From Deltaproteobacteria bacterium (lineage in GTDB: Bacteria > Myxococcota > Myxococcia > Myxococcales > 40CM-4-68-19), in the NCBI GenBank assembly GCA_025358085.1, contig JANYKT010000015.1, forward strand, positions 1 to 40,571: DNA of 40,571 nt. The letters are read 5' to 3'. Below, one piece after another: positions 17,396-25,962 of the stretch (the first letter of the stretch is position 1; every line of letters starts with the position of its first letter). Made by a program: the position numbers and the translations under genes. The notes beneath the pieces were generated by a model. It was not told the DNA's origin and did no database searches. It saw only the letters and a list, made by a program, of their open reading frames with translations.

Positions 17396-17474
17396 GAACG
17401 AGCGAGCGTAGGGCCCCACACGGGACTGCGCAAGAACACTTTGCGCCGCTTCTCGAGGCTAGAACCGATGCTCG

Positions 17475-17819
17475 CTAGAACTCCAGGTCGCGTGCTTCCT
17501 CTTCGTCGTCTTCCTCCTCGTCTTCGTCCTCGCTCTCCTCCTCGTCGAGCAGCGCGGCCGCTTTCTTGGTGATCACCGGCGCCTCGTCGTAGGGGGGCGG
17601 CATGTCTTCGCTCTCCACCTCGACGCTGATGGTGAACTTGCGGCGCATGGGCGCGAGGGCGGCAAAGAGTTCCTCCAGGGCGCCGACCAGCGTCTCCACC
17701 TGCTCCTCAGGCGCAGTGGCGCCGCAGCCGGCACATTTCAGCTTTGCCTCGGTCTGGAGGTCGGTGACCTCCACGACGAAGGAATCTTCACACTTCTGGC
17801 ACTGAAGCTCGAGCTGCAT
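17475..17819 (-). CDS. Small zinc-ribbon protein with acidic tail
   Basis: A 114-residue protein that starts MQLELQCQKCEDSF. Cys7, Cys10, Cys29 and Cys32 make a CxxC-x18-CxxC zinc ribbon. A helical middle follows, and the last 20 residues are almost all Asp/Glu (ESEDEDEEEDDEEE). The pattern suggests a small regulator or assembly factor, but no function is known to me. The start at 17819 has AGGAATGTCCG-like spacing upstream, and the longer open frame adds an arginine-rich stretch with no support. It lies 79 bases upstream of pyk on the same strand. Confidence 0.82.
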   Translation of the reverse strand: MQLELQCQKCEDSFVVEVTDLQTEAKLKCAGCGATAPEEQVETLVGALEELFAALAPMRRKFTISVEVESEDMPPPYDEAPVITKKAAALLDEEESEDEDEEEDDEEEARDLEF

Positions 17820-18061
17820 TCGGACATTCCTCCAACCCGCGGGACGACGGTGTCCGGCGGGCACACAATAGTCACAGCCAGCCGGACTGCCAGTGGCAAG
17901 GGACCGCGCCGGTCGCTTTTAAGGGTCCTCCACCTGACGATTGAACCTGACGCACGCAGAGCGGCCTTGACGGTCTGGCACGACAACACGCGGGACGCAA
18001 CCGATCTGGTGCGTCCTGGCGGCGCCTTCTTCTTCGCTTCCGTAGAATGGCCGGGTTGCTC

Positions 18062-18103
18062 ACCGTCCCTTCTCCATTGTCCGTTCGGACTACAAGGGAC
18101 GGT
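18062..18103 (+). promoter_or_regulatory. Nested stem-loop upstream of icd
   Basis: A perfect 10-bp inverted repeat (ACCGTCCCTT at 18062-18071, AAGGGACGGT at 18094-18103) encloses a second small hairpin, GTCC-GTTC-GGAC at 18079-18090. It lies about 106 bases before the icd start. No T-run follows, so it is not an obvious terminator. It could be a dyad operator or a structured leader element. Another GC-only 7-bp stem occurs at 18167-18186 just before the icd ribosome-binding site. Confidence 0.55.
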
Positions 18104-18209
18104 CGACAGGCTGACGCGCCCATAGGGTTGTTGACCGCTGGTGGCCGGAGCAGTAGTGCACGTTCCGCGCGCGTTGGTGCGCGCGCCTTTCACAGGAGCA
18201 GGAGCGCCC

Positions 18210-19556
18210 ATGGCCAGCGCAGCGCCGAAAATTCCCGCGAGCGGCAGCCCCATCGAGCTGAAGGACGGGAAGCTGCACGTCCCCGATCAACCCATTCTCC
18301 CGTTCATCGAAGGAGACGGCACCGGCGCCGATATCTGGCGCGCATCGGTGCGCGTGCTGGATGCGGCGGTGGAGAAGGCTTATCGCGGAAAAAAGCGGAT
18401 TCAATGGATGGAAGTCTATGCCGGTGAAAAGGCAAAGACCCAATTCGATACCTGGCTGCCCGACGAGACGGTGGCCGCGTTCCGCAAGTATCTGGTTGGT
18501 ATCAAAGGACCGCTGACCACGCCAGTGGGCGGCGGCATCCGCTCCTTGAATGTCGCGCTCCGGCAGATGCTCGACCTTTATGTCTGTTTGCGGCCGGTCC
18601 GCTACTTCAAGGGCGTGCCCAGCCCGGTGAAGCGGCCCGAGAAGGTCGATATGACCATCTTCCGCGAGAACACCGAGGATATCTATGCCGGTATCGAATA
18701 CGCCGGCGGTTCGCCCGAGGCGCAGAAGGTGCTCGACTTCTGGGCGAAGGAATTTCCCAAGGACTTCACGAAAGTCCGCTTCGGGACGCGACAAGCCGGC
18801 GCCGAGTGGCAGAAGCTTCTGGAGAGCGTCGGGGCACCGCACCGCGAGACGCCGAAGGTGATGGTGGGCGTTGGCCTCAAGGCGGTGAGCGCGCTCGGCA
18901 CCGAGCGCCTGGTGCACAGCGCCATCAGCTTTGCCATCCTGCACAAGCGCAAGAGCGTGACGCTGGTGCACAAGGGCAACATCATGAAGTTCACCGAGGG
19001 AGGCTTCCGGGACTGGGGCTACCAGGTCGCCAAAGAAGTCTTCGGAGCAGTCGAGATCGACGGCGGCCCCTGGTGCCGGATCCCCGAGGGGAAACCCGGC
19101 GCAGGCATCGTGATCAAGGACGCCATTGCCGATATCACGCTCCAGCAGGTCCTCACCCGTCCAGAAGAGTTCGACGTCATCGCTACCTTGAATCTGAATG
19201 GTGACTATCTGAGTGACGCGCTGGCTGCGCAGGTGGGCGGCATCGGTATCGCACCGGGAGGCAATATCAATTACATCACCGGACACGCGATCTTCGAGGC
19301 GACGCACGGAACGGCGCCGAAGTATGCCAATCAGGACAAGGTCAATCCGGGATCGGTGATCCTCAGCGGTGAAATGATGCTGCGGCACCTGGGCTGGAAT
19401 GAAGCGGCTGACCTGGTCATCAAGGGGATGGACGGGGCCATCGGCGCGCGCACCGTGACTTACGACTTCGCGCGCTTGATGATGAGCGAGGGGCAGCAGG
19501 GCGTCACCGAAGTGAAGTGCTCCGGATTCGGCGACGCCATCATCAAGCATTTCTAG
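18210..19556 (+). CDS. icd: NADP-dependent isocitrate dehydrogenase
   Basis: A 448-residue TCA enzyme that oxidises isocitrate to 2-oxoglutarate. Substrate-site sequence [13 protein letters not shown] contains Ser112, the equivalent of the serine phosphorylated by the E. coli IDH kinase. [18 protein letters not shown] carries the Lys-Tyr pair that selects NADP over NAD in the E. coli-type enzymes. [14 protein letters not shown] and NLNGDYLSD are further family marks. The ATG at 18210 is preferred over one 23 codons earlier, because AGGAGCAGGAG precedes it at good distance. It is the first of the plus-strand TCA genes in the window. Confidence 0.95.
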   Translation: MASAAPKIPASGSPIELKDGKLHVPDQPILPFIEGDGTGADIWRASVRVLDAAVEKAYRGKKRIQWMEVYAGEKAKTQFDTWLPDETVAAFRKYLVGIKGPLTTPVGGGIRSLNVALRQMLDLYVCLRPVRYFKGVPSPVKRPEKVDMTIFRENTEDIYAGIEYAGGSPEAQKVLDFWAKEFPKDFTKVRFGTRQAGAEWQKLLESVGAPHRETPKVMVGVGLKAVSALGTERLVHSAISFAILHKRKSVTLVHKGNIMKFTEGGFRDWGYQVAKEVFGAVEIDGGPWCRIPEGKPGAGIVIKDAIADITLQQVLTRPEEFDVIATLNLNGDYLSDALAAQVGGIGIAPGGNINYITGHAIFEATHGTAPKYANQDKVNPGSVILSGEMMLRHLGWNEAADLVIKGMDGAIGARTVTYDFARLMMSEGQQGVTEVKCSGFGDAIIKHF

Positions 19557-19560
19557 AACG

Positions 19561-19607
19561 CTTGTTCCGCGGTCGCCGGCTCAAGGTCTGGCGGCCGCTG
19601 GAACAAG
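19561..19607. terminator. Long stem-loop at the icd/lipoprotein convergence
   Basis: The arms CTTGTTCCGCGGTCGCC (19561-19577) and GGCGGCCGCTGGAACAAG (19590-19607) pair over 17 positions with one bulged base and one G-T pair. The loop is 12 bases. It begins five bases after the icd stop codon, where two genes converge. No T-run is seen on either side, so termination is inferred from position and stability. Confidence 0.6.
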
Positions 19608-19641
19608 ACTGGCGGCCCCGGGCGTAAATAAAGGCGGCCGT

Positions 19642-19995
19642 TCAATTGCCAGTGAAATTCACTTGCTGCGGCAGCGACCCGTTGCGGATGAAGCTCGCGA
19701 CGTTCGGGGAAGCGGCGAGGCTGCGCGCAATGGCCGCCGCGTCGCTTCCGTCGGCGTCCGCGCACCAGAAAGAGTCGCTGCGAAGCGTGGCGTGTAGACC
19801 TTCGACCGTCAATTCGAGTTCGCCGCGATAGGGCGCGTGATCGACCACGTGGAAGCCTTGGTCCCGCAGCGCTCCGGCGACAGCGGCTGCGTTGTCGCCC
19901 CGCACGGTCAGGTCCCGGCTCGCGAGTTCGGCGCGGGTCGCGGGGCGCAGGGGCGTGCAGGCGCAGAGCAGCAGCAGGAGGTATCGGCAGCGCAT
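19642..19995 (-). CDS. Small putative lipoprotein
   Basis: A 117-residue protein with a hydrophobic N-terminus MRCRYLLLLLCACTPL. Cys13 after LCA can act as a lipobox cysteine, giving a short lipid-anchored protein. The mature part has two similar alpha/beta elements (LTVRGDNAAAVAGALRDQGFHVV), which resembles a small ferredoxin-like or BON-type fold, but I cannot assign a family. It converges on icd. The lipoprotein call rests only on the signal sequence. Confidence 0.62.
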   Translation of the reverse strand: MRCRYLLLLLCACTPLRPATRAELASRDLTVRGDNAAAVAGALRDQGFHVVDHAPYRGELELTVEGLHATLRSDSFWCADADGSDAAAIARSLAASPNVASFIRNGSLPQQVNFTGN

Positions 19996-20341
19996 GCAGC
20001 AAGTCTAACCGGCGCCAATTGCCGCGCTATCGGCTTGACGGCACAGGAGTTCGCGCCTGCTCCGCGCACCTGGATTAAGGTGACCGCTGCCGCGCCGGAC
20101 CGGGTTCCAATATCCTGGCAGCCTCGTAAGGCAATCTCTGACTCGACAGGACCCAGGTACCCGACGATAGCTCTTGAGGACCGTTGGTCCTCCGGCCACG
20201 CACTATTCTTAAGTAATTGTACGGTACCCTCGTGGTTCTCGACGAGGGCCCTCGCGAAGGCGAACGGGTCGCTCGCTATCGTGCTTCTTGAAAGCCGTTC
20301 CGTACGCGTTGGTTATAGACGTGTCGACGTCCAGCCTTGGT
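19996..20341. other. Non-coding stretch with two hairpins
   Basis: About 350 bases without a credible gene, visibly less GC-rich than its surroundings. Two perfect 7-bp stem-loops are seen: GAGGACC/GGTCCTC at 20176-20192 and CCCTCGT/ACGAGGG at 20227-20248. They lie downstream of the PNGase A-like gene and could help end its transcript, though neither has a T-run. Confidence 0.55.
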
Positions 20342-22015
20342 TTAGTCGCCGTTCGCGACGCAATCTGCGCCGTCGGTGATATCGGTCAGCAAGCCTTGGG
20401 CCGCCGTGATGCTGCGGCTGTAGCAGGCGCCGGTCGAGTCGGCGGAGAAGTAATGCTGCGTGTTCGCCTGGCCCTGCGCGGTCGGATAGACGTCGTGCGG
20501 CGCGATCGAGTTCGATACCGTGCTTACGAACTCGACCTCGCCGTCGTGCGACCTGGTGTCGGTGCGGTCGTAGCCCTGGCGGATCGTGGTCTCGAACGTG
20601 TTGCCGTCGGGGGCGACCGAGAGGTCCACGACGAGCGGCCACGACTGGCGCGTGGTCGTCTCGCGCACCTCCTCGTCCTCGGTCACACGCGTGGTCGAAG
20701 CGATCGTCGTCTGCTGCGTGATGTCCTGGATGTAGGGCAGCGCGGCGGTCGGCACCGAGAACTGCTGGCTGTTGGAGAAGTCGATGCGCTGCCGCACCTC
20801 GGTCGCGATGCGCCCGTGCGAGGTCTGGATCCATCCCGACACGGCGAAGCTGCGATTCGAGGTGATCGCCAGCGTGCCGCTGATGCCGCCGTCGCTCGCG
20901 GTGACGAGGTCGTTCGTCACCACGGGAGTGGGCTGGCCGATCGTGTTCTGCGTGACTGCACCGGTGACGCGGCGCGAGCCGTGGTCCTGGAACACGAGAA
21001 GCGTCGCCGTCGTTGAGAAGTACTGGCTGTTGTTGAAGACGTTGATGGCGATCCGGTGCGGCTTGCCGTCGCTCAGGACAGCGGCGAACGGCGAGAGGTC
21101 CACGCGATACGGCAAGAAGCTGAGCGCCTGCACCGCGGGGATCGGCCGCCAGAGGAGCGGGTCGATGCCGCCGGTGAAGATCCACGGGTAGATCGGCACG
21201 GCGCCCGCGGGCTGGCCGTCGAGGCTCACCTCGCCCTCGCGGAATGCCGTGCCGACGCAGCTCTGCAACGCGGCGCCGAGCGCGTCGGGAACGCACGTGT
21301 ACCAGAACTCGTCGTTCGCGCCCTGGTGCTGGAGGACGACGTCAAGATAAGCGCGCTCGACATTGGTCGGTAGAGTAAAAACATTGGCCAGCGATTGAGT
21401 GGGATCGAAGAGCCCCACCGTGCCGCCGGTCGGGCCCGCGGACATCGGCAGCACGAGATCGGCGGTGCGCGGCGCGCGGCCTTTGCGGTCTTCTTCACCG
21501 CCGCGGCGCGCAGGATAGAACGCGAGGTCGGCGCTGCCGAAGAGCGCGCTGGTGTACCTGGCGGTCACTAGATTTCCCAGGTCGGCCTCGCCCGCCGAAG
21601 GCGCGCGCAAGAGCGCGGTGTAGTCGGTCAGGTCGCGCTCGACGTGCCAGGAGCGGCGGACCTTGCGCGAGGGCTCCGCGGTCGTGCCGAAATAGATATT
21701 GACGCCGCCGATCCAGAGGTTCGCGGTGCGGTCGAACTGCCTGCCGGCCTCGACGGCGAAGTCGGCCTCGAGCACGACCTTCTCCCACGGGCCCGGGCAC
21801 GCCGCGGGCGGCGCGTACGCGAACGGCTTCGACGAGAAATCGTCGAAGCGCAGGCCGGCGAAGAGCTGGACGCGGCAGGGCGTGGTCCGCGGGCGGGACA
21901 GCGCCGGATCGGCGACCGCCGTGTTGGCGGGGTCGATCCCCGCAGGCACGGGTGCGGCAACCGCCGCGAAGGCGGTGAGCAGCGCGGCTGCGGCAACGGG
22001 AACGCGACAGACCAT
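20342..22015 (-). CDS. Peptide-N4-asparagine amidase A-like secreted protein
   Basis: A 557-residue protein with a signal peptide (VPVAAAALLTAFAAVAA). It matches the PNGase A family (PF12222) across its N-terminal domain: FDDFSSKPFAYAPPAACPGPW, then EAGRQFDRTANLWIGGVNIY, FGTTAEPSRK and WHVERDLTDYTALL. The family was defined in plants and fungi, where it releases N-glycans from glycopeptides. The second half is beta-rich with repeated Thr/Ser stretches and is less familiar. A secreted de-N-glycosylating enzyme would suit a predator or degrader of eukaryotic glycoproteins (inference). ATG 22015 has GGAGGA upstream and a consensus -35 box further up. It is transcribed alone. Confidence 0.85.
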   Translation of the reverse strand: MVCRVPVAAAALLTAFAAVAAPVPAGIDPANTAVADPALSRPRTTPCRVQLFAGLRFDDFSSKPFAYAPPAACPGPWEKVVLEADFAVEAGRQFDRTANLWIGGVNIYFGTTAEPSRKVRRSWHVERDLTDYTALLRAPSAGEADLGNLVTARYTSALFGSADLAFYPARRGGEEDRKGRAPRTADLVLPMSAGPTGGTVGLFDPTQSLANVFTLPTNVERAYLDVVLQHQGANDEFWYTCVPDALGAALQSCVGTAFREGEVSLDGQPAGAVPIYPWIFTGGIDPLLWRPIPAVQALSFLPYRVDLSPFAAVLSDGKPHRIAINVFNNSQYFSTTATLLVFQDHGSRRVTGAVTQNTIGQPTPVVTNDLVTASDGGISGTLAITSNRSFAVSGWIQTSHGRIATEVRQRIDFSNSQQFSVPTAALPYIQDITQQTTIASTTRVTEDEEVRETTTRQSWPLVVDLSVAPDGNTFETTIRQGYDRTDTRSHDGEVEFVSTVSNSIAPHDVYPTAQGQANTQHYFSADSTGACYSRSITAAQGLLTDITDGADCVANGD

Positions 22016-22044
22016 GGGGTCCTCCAAGTCAAGGGGCGCGCCAT

Positions 22045-22072
22045 CCATACAAGCGCTTACCATCTTGTCAAG
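22045..22072 (-). promoter_or_regulatory. Promoter of the PNGase A-like gene
   Basis: On the minus strand, a perfect -35 box TTGACA (22072-22067) and a -10 box TATGGA (22050-22045) are separated by 16 bases, about 30 bases before the ATG at 22015. This gives the gene its own transcription start, independent of the DUF1697 operon upstream. Confidence 0.65.
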
Positions 22073-22098
22073 GCGCGACACGGCACACCACCCGCGCG

Positions 22099-22626
22099 TT
22101 AGCTGGAGAGTTCTGCCAACTTGAGCACCGTGCGCCAATTGCGGCCGGTGCTGATGGTCGCGAGCTTCCGGTCGAAGTAATCGTTGCTGAGCTTCGTGCG
22201 CGCGAAGCCGTTGGGGCAAAGCAGATAGATCTCCCCGCCGCGCACGGCAAACTCGTCGGGCGGTGAGCGCAGAGGGTCGAGTCGCGCAATGGCGGCGGGA
22301 GGCGGGCGGCCGGCGAGGAAGAGGACCGCGCGCGTCTCCAGATCCTCGCGGGAGGACTTGAATGGATTGGCCGCGACAACCTCGGCGAGCTCGGCTGCGG
22401 TGCGCACCACCACCGGTACCGAGAGCCCGAGTTGAATGGATATGCTCTTCGAAACCAGCGCCGGCACGTCGAGCTTCGCAGGCGCGTCGAAGACGACATT
22501 GCCGCTCTGGATATAAGTCTGCACGTCAGTGCAGCCGGCTTCGACGAAGAGCGCCGCGAGGACCCTCATCGGCAGCTTGTTCTTGCCGCCAACATTGATT
22601 CCCCGCAGCAATGCGATCTGTTTCAT
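22099..22626 (-). CDS. DUF1697 family protein
   Basis: A 175-residue protein with the DUF1697 opening KQIALLRGINVGGKNKLPM and TYIQSGNVVFDA. The family is widespread and uncharacterised. The start is 10 bases after the stop of the flavin monooxygenase gene, so it is the third gene of the attenuator-controlled operon. Its place there is the only clue to a role; no catalytic residues can be named. Confidence 0.9.
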   Translation of the reverse strand: MKQIALLRGINVGGKNKLPMRVLAALFVEAGCTDVQTYIQSGNVVFDAPAKLDVPALVSKSISIQLGLSVPVVVRTAAELAEVVAANPFKSSREDLETRAVLFLAGRPPPAAIARLDPLRSPPDEFAVRGGEIYLLCPNGFARTKLSNDYFDRKLATISTGRNWRTVLKLAELSS

Positions 22627-22636
22627 GCGCTTAAGC

Positions 22637-23686
22637 TTATCCCGTCTGGCGACGCCGCGCCCGCGCCACGAGCGGCATCACCTCGGCAGCGAAGCGCTCC
22701 ATCTCCTCGAGTTGCGGGCTGCACTGCAAGAGGAGCAAATCGACGCCCGCGTCTTCAAGCAAAAGCACCTTTTCCGCCACCTGCTCGGGAGTTCCAATCA
22801 ATCCCGCGCGCAGCCCGCGATTGGAGACCGAGTAATCGGCGAGGCTGGTCTTTGCGTCGTGCCGGGTATTGGCGATCCAGTCCTGATAGTTCCCATATCC
22901 CGGCGTCCCGGGCCGCACCTCGGTGATCCGCTCGACCTCGCGGCGGGCCTCGGCCTCGCTGTTGCGCACGATGGTATAGGCAGCCACGCCGAACTTCATT
23001 CGCGGTAGCGCAAGCTGTTCGCGCCGCGCCGAGAGATCGCGCACCCGGCCCGCGATGATCTCGACCGGATCGCCGTGCATCACATAGCCATCGCAGGCGC
23101 GCGAGATCAGCGACTTCGCTGCATCTGATTCCCCGCCTGCATAGATGGTGGGCCGCGATTGCCCGACCGGCTTCGGCTGCAGCACGTTGTCGGCCACGTC
23201 GTAATAGGGCCCGTGGTGCGTGAAGCGCGATTCCTTCCACGCTCCGTCCAATACGCGCAACCAGTCATCGGTCCGCGCGTAGCGGTCATCGTGTTCGTCG
23301 AACTTCACGCCATAGCGGCGCGCCTCGTCGGCCCACCAGGCGGAGACGACATTCAAGGAGAGCCGTCCGTGCGAGATGCGATCGATATTGGCCGCCTGCT
23401 TCGCCAGCACCGCGGGGTTATGGAAAGTGGGCCGCACGGCGACCATCAACTCCAGTCGATCGGTGACGGCGGCGAGCGCGGCCGCGGTGCTCCAGGCCTC
23501 GAGCGAGGGCGCCTCGATACCCTTGATGTCATTCATATACAGCTCGGCAATCAAGGTGAGATCGAAGCCGATGCGCTCGCTGCGGCGCGCAAGCTTCTTC
23601 ACATATTCCCAGCTCGCGTCCATGCCTTCGTCAGGGACATTGCGCAGCCAGCCGCCGAAGACGGGGAGCCAATAGCCGTAGCGCAT
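22637..23686 (-). CDS. LLM-class flavin-dependent monooxygenase, SfnG/SsuD-like
   Basis: A 349-residue luciferase-like TIM-barrel monooxygenase. It resembles dimethylsulfone monooxygenase SfnG and alkanesulfonate monooxygenase SsuD: HGRLSLNVVSAWW, DEHDDRYARTDDWLRVL, LQPKPVGQSRPTIYAGGES and LIGTPEQVAEKVLLLEDAGVD. Such enzymes use reduced FMN and oxygen to split C-S bonds and free sulfite for assimilation. A flavin reductase partner is not in the window. The ATG directly follows the ATP-grasp stop codon. The upstream cysteine-codon leader supports a sulfur-acquisition role, though the exact substrate is open; other LLM proteins hydroxylate unrelated compounds. Confidence 0.85.
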   Translation of the reverse strand: MRYGYWLPVFGGWLRNVPDEGMDASWEYVKKLARRSERIGFDLTLIAELYMNDIKGIEAPSLEAWSTAAALAAVTDRLELMVAVRPTFHNPAVLAKQAANIDRISHGRLSLNVVSAWWADEARRYGVKFDEHDDRYARTDDWLRVLDGAWKESRFTHHGPYYDVADNVLQPKPVGQSRPTIYAGGESDAAKSLISRACDGYVMHGDPVEIIAGRVRDLSARREQLALPRMKFGVAAYTIVRNSEAEARREVERITEVRPGTPGYGNYQDWIANTRHDAKTSLADYSVSNRGLRAGLIGTPEQVAEKVLLLEDAGVDLLLLQCSPQLEEMERFAAEVMPLVARARRRQTG

Positions 23687-24646
23687 TTAAGCAGCCTCCG
23701 CGCGGACCAGCGAGGCGCGCCGCGAGAGCTCGTCCACCAGTCGCGCGAACGGATCGAAGCCAACCACCCGCACCGGATCGGCGACGAAGTTCGAGAGGGC
23801 GTTGATATCGTAGACATAGACCTTGCCGTCGCGCTCATCGGTCAAGAGCTCGATGCCGCCCACGTCCAACTGGACCGCGCGGGCGATGCGCAACACGGCG
23901 TCCGCGACCGCAGGCGTCACCACCGCTGCCTCGACGCGCAAGCCGCTGCGGGGCGCATCGACCGGGCAGGCGCCGCGGACCAGCTCGCGGCCGTCGGCCG
24001 TCTGGCAGGCGTCGCCGGGGCAGAGATTGTATGAATTGACCTCCGGATAGACGCGAAGGCCATACAGGATCTTCCCGGCCAGAACCTCGACGCGGGTGAT
24101 GAAGCCCCCCTGGAGCGGCGCGCACTCCTGCACCAGCGCCGTATGGTCCACGCCGAGATCGAGAGTCGGAGCGGAAGCCAGCTGTTCCGCTGTCTCGAAG
24201 CGGGTAATGCCCGCGCCGCTGCCGCCGACGTTGGCTTTCACCAGCACCGGATATCGCAGCCCGGCCGCTGCCTCGACGGCCTGCGAGAGATGATTGATCA
24301 CGCGGCTCTTCGGGAACGCGATGCCGAGCTGCGAGAGCACGTCGAGCTGCAGTGCTTTGGAGGTCTCCATTTCGTAGGCGCGCGCGCCGTTCATCACCGG
24401 CACGCCGATGCGCTCCAGATGCCGCAGCCAGTGCAGCGTGTGGAAGGTCGTCTGTACGCGGCCGCGGAGATAAGCCGAAGGGCTCGCGCGATTGAAGACC
24501 AGCGAGTACGGCACGCTGGTCTCGTGAGGATCGTAGCGGTGGGCGGCGGCGTCAAGGCGGACATAAGGAATGCCGCGGAGGTCGAGTTCCTTGAAGAGCG
24601 GGCGAAACCAGTCCGGGTGCTCGTGCAGGATGGCGATGGGGTTCAT
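23687..24646 (-). CDS. ATP-grasp ligase (RimK-like)
   Basis: A 319-residue ATP-grasp protein. The N-terminal domain starts MNPIAILHEHPDWFRPL. ATP-grasp motifs follow: YPVLVKANVGGSGAGITRF for nucleotide and glycine-rich loop, and VYVYDINALSNF near the C-terminus with the Mg-binding Asp/Asn. This fold usually joins a carboxylate to an amine via acyl-phosphate, as in RimK-type amino-acid ligases. Its substrate is unknown. It is the first gene of the operon, preceded by a 5' leader with a peptide and terminator. ATG 24646 has a GAGG box upstream; the open frame further upstream reads through the terminator and is rejected. Co-transcription with an SfnG-like monooxygenase hints at handling a sulfur compound. 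Confidence 0.83.
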   Translation of the reverse strand: MNPIAILHEHPDWFRPLFKELDLRGIPYVRLDAAAHRYDPHETSVPYSLVFNRASPSAYLRGRVQTTFHTLHWLRHLERIGVPVMNGARAYEMETSKALQLDVLSQLGIAFPKSRVINHLSQAVEAAAGLRYPVLVKANVGGSGAGITRFETAEQLASAPTLDLGVDHTALVQECAPLQGGFITRVEVLAGKILYGLRVYPEVNSYNLCPGDACQTADGRELVRGACPVDAPRSGLRVEAAVVTPAVADAVLRIARAVQLDVGGIELLTDERDGKVYVYDINALSNFVADPVRVVGFDPFARLVDELSRRASLVRAEAA

Positions 24647-24680
24647 TGAAGCCTCAGGGTTGTTGCGGGGGGAAGACGGC

Positions 24681-24720
24681 GGGAAAACGAAACCCCGGTC
24701 CGCTCGTCGCGGGACCGGGG
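24681..24720 (-). terminator. Intrinsic terminator in the ATP-grasp operon leader (attenuator)
   Basis: On the minus strand, a perfect 9-bp stem CCCCGGTCC/GGACCGGGG (24720-24712 with 24701-24693) has a 10-base loop and is followed by TTTCGTTTTCCC. It lies between the leader peptide stop and the ATP-grasp start, 46 bases before the latter, so it would stop transcription before the operon. A competing pairing is described in the findings. Confidence 0.75.
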
Positions 24721-24749
24721 CAGGGACGCTGTGAACTTGGTCGCGGTTG

Positions 24750-24824
24750 CTAGCGGCGACAGCCCATGGCGGCACGGCCCGGCCCGGAGGCCAGACTCAT
24801 GCAGCAACACATGAACGTCGTCAT
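24750..24824 (-). CDS. Met/Cys-rich leader peptide of the ATP-grasp operon
   Basis: A 24-residue open frame on the minus strand, too short for most gene callers. It begins MTTFMCCCM and ends MGCRR, with four Met and four Cys residues overall. Three consecutive Cys codons (TGT TGC TGC) lie at 24801-24809. The start is only about 16 bases from the -10 box of a good promoter, and there is no clear Shine-Dalgarno, so translation may be near-leaderless. The stop codon at 24750 is 29 bases before a terminator hairpin. The layout matches amino-acid attenuation leaders, and polycysteine leaders are known upstream of sulfur genes in mycobacteria. It should sense charged tRNA-Cys, possibly also tRNA-Met. 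Confidence 0.72.
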   Translation of the reverse strand: MTTFMCCCMSLASGPGRAAMGCRR

Positions 24825-24840
24825 CGAAGTCAAGCTTGGA

Positions 24841-25903
<1,063 letters not shown>

Positions 25904-25915
25904 CGGAAATATGGA

Positions 25916-25958
25916 AATATGGGGACACCATATGCATTTGCCGGCTCGGTTCGGGCCG
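25916..25958 (-). repeat. REP-like element, diverged third copy
   Basis: Bases 25916-25939 match the core of the two island repeats in opposite orientation with 22 of 24 identities (GGGGACACCATATGCATTT here). A small hairpin, CGGC/GCCG at 25942-25958, follows at the same side as in the other copies. It fills the gap between the convergent mdh and AlkB-like genes, a usual place for REP elements. It is far from the transposase, so the family is dispersed. Confidence 0.72.
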
Positions 25959-25962
25959 CGAG

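Noticed and set aside
18090-19550. 486-codon minus-strand frame over icd
   Set aside because: It mirrors icd codon by codon and is rich in His/Asp/Arg as expected from a shadow frame. No ribosome-binding site or family match is seen.
20176-20248. Rho-independent terminators after the PNGase A-like gene
   Set aside because: Both stems are perfect, but neither is followed by a T-run on the needed strand, so they are only noted as hairpins.
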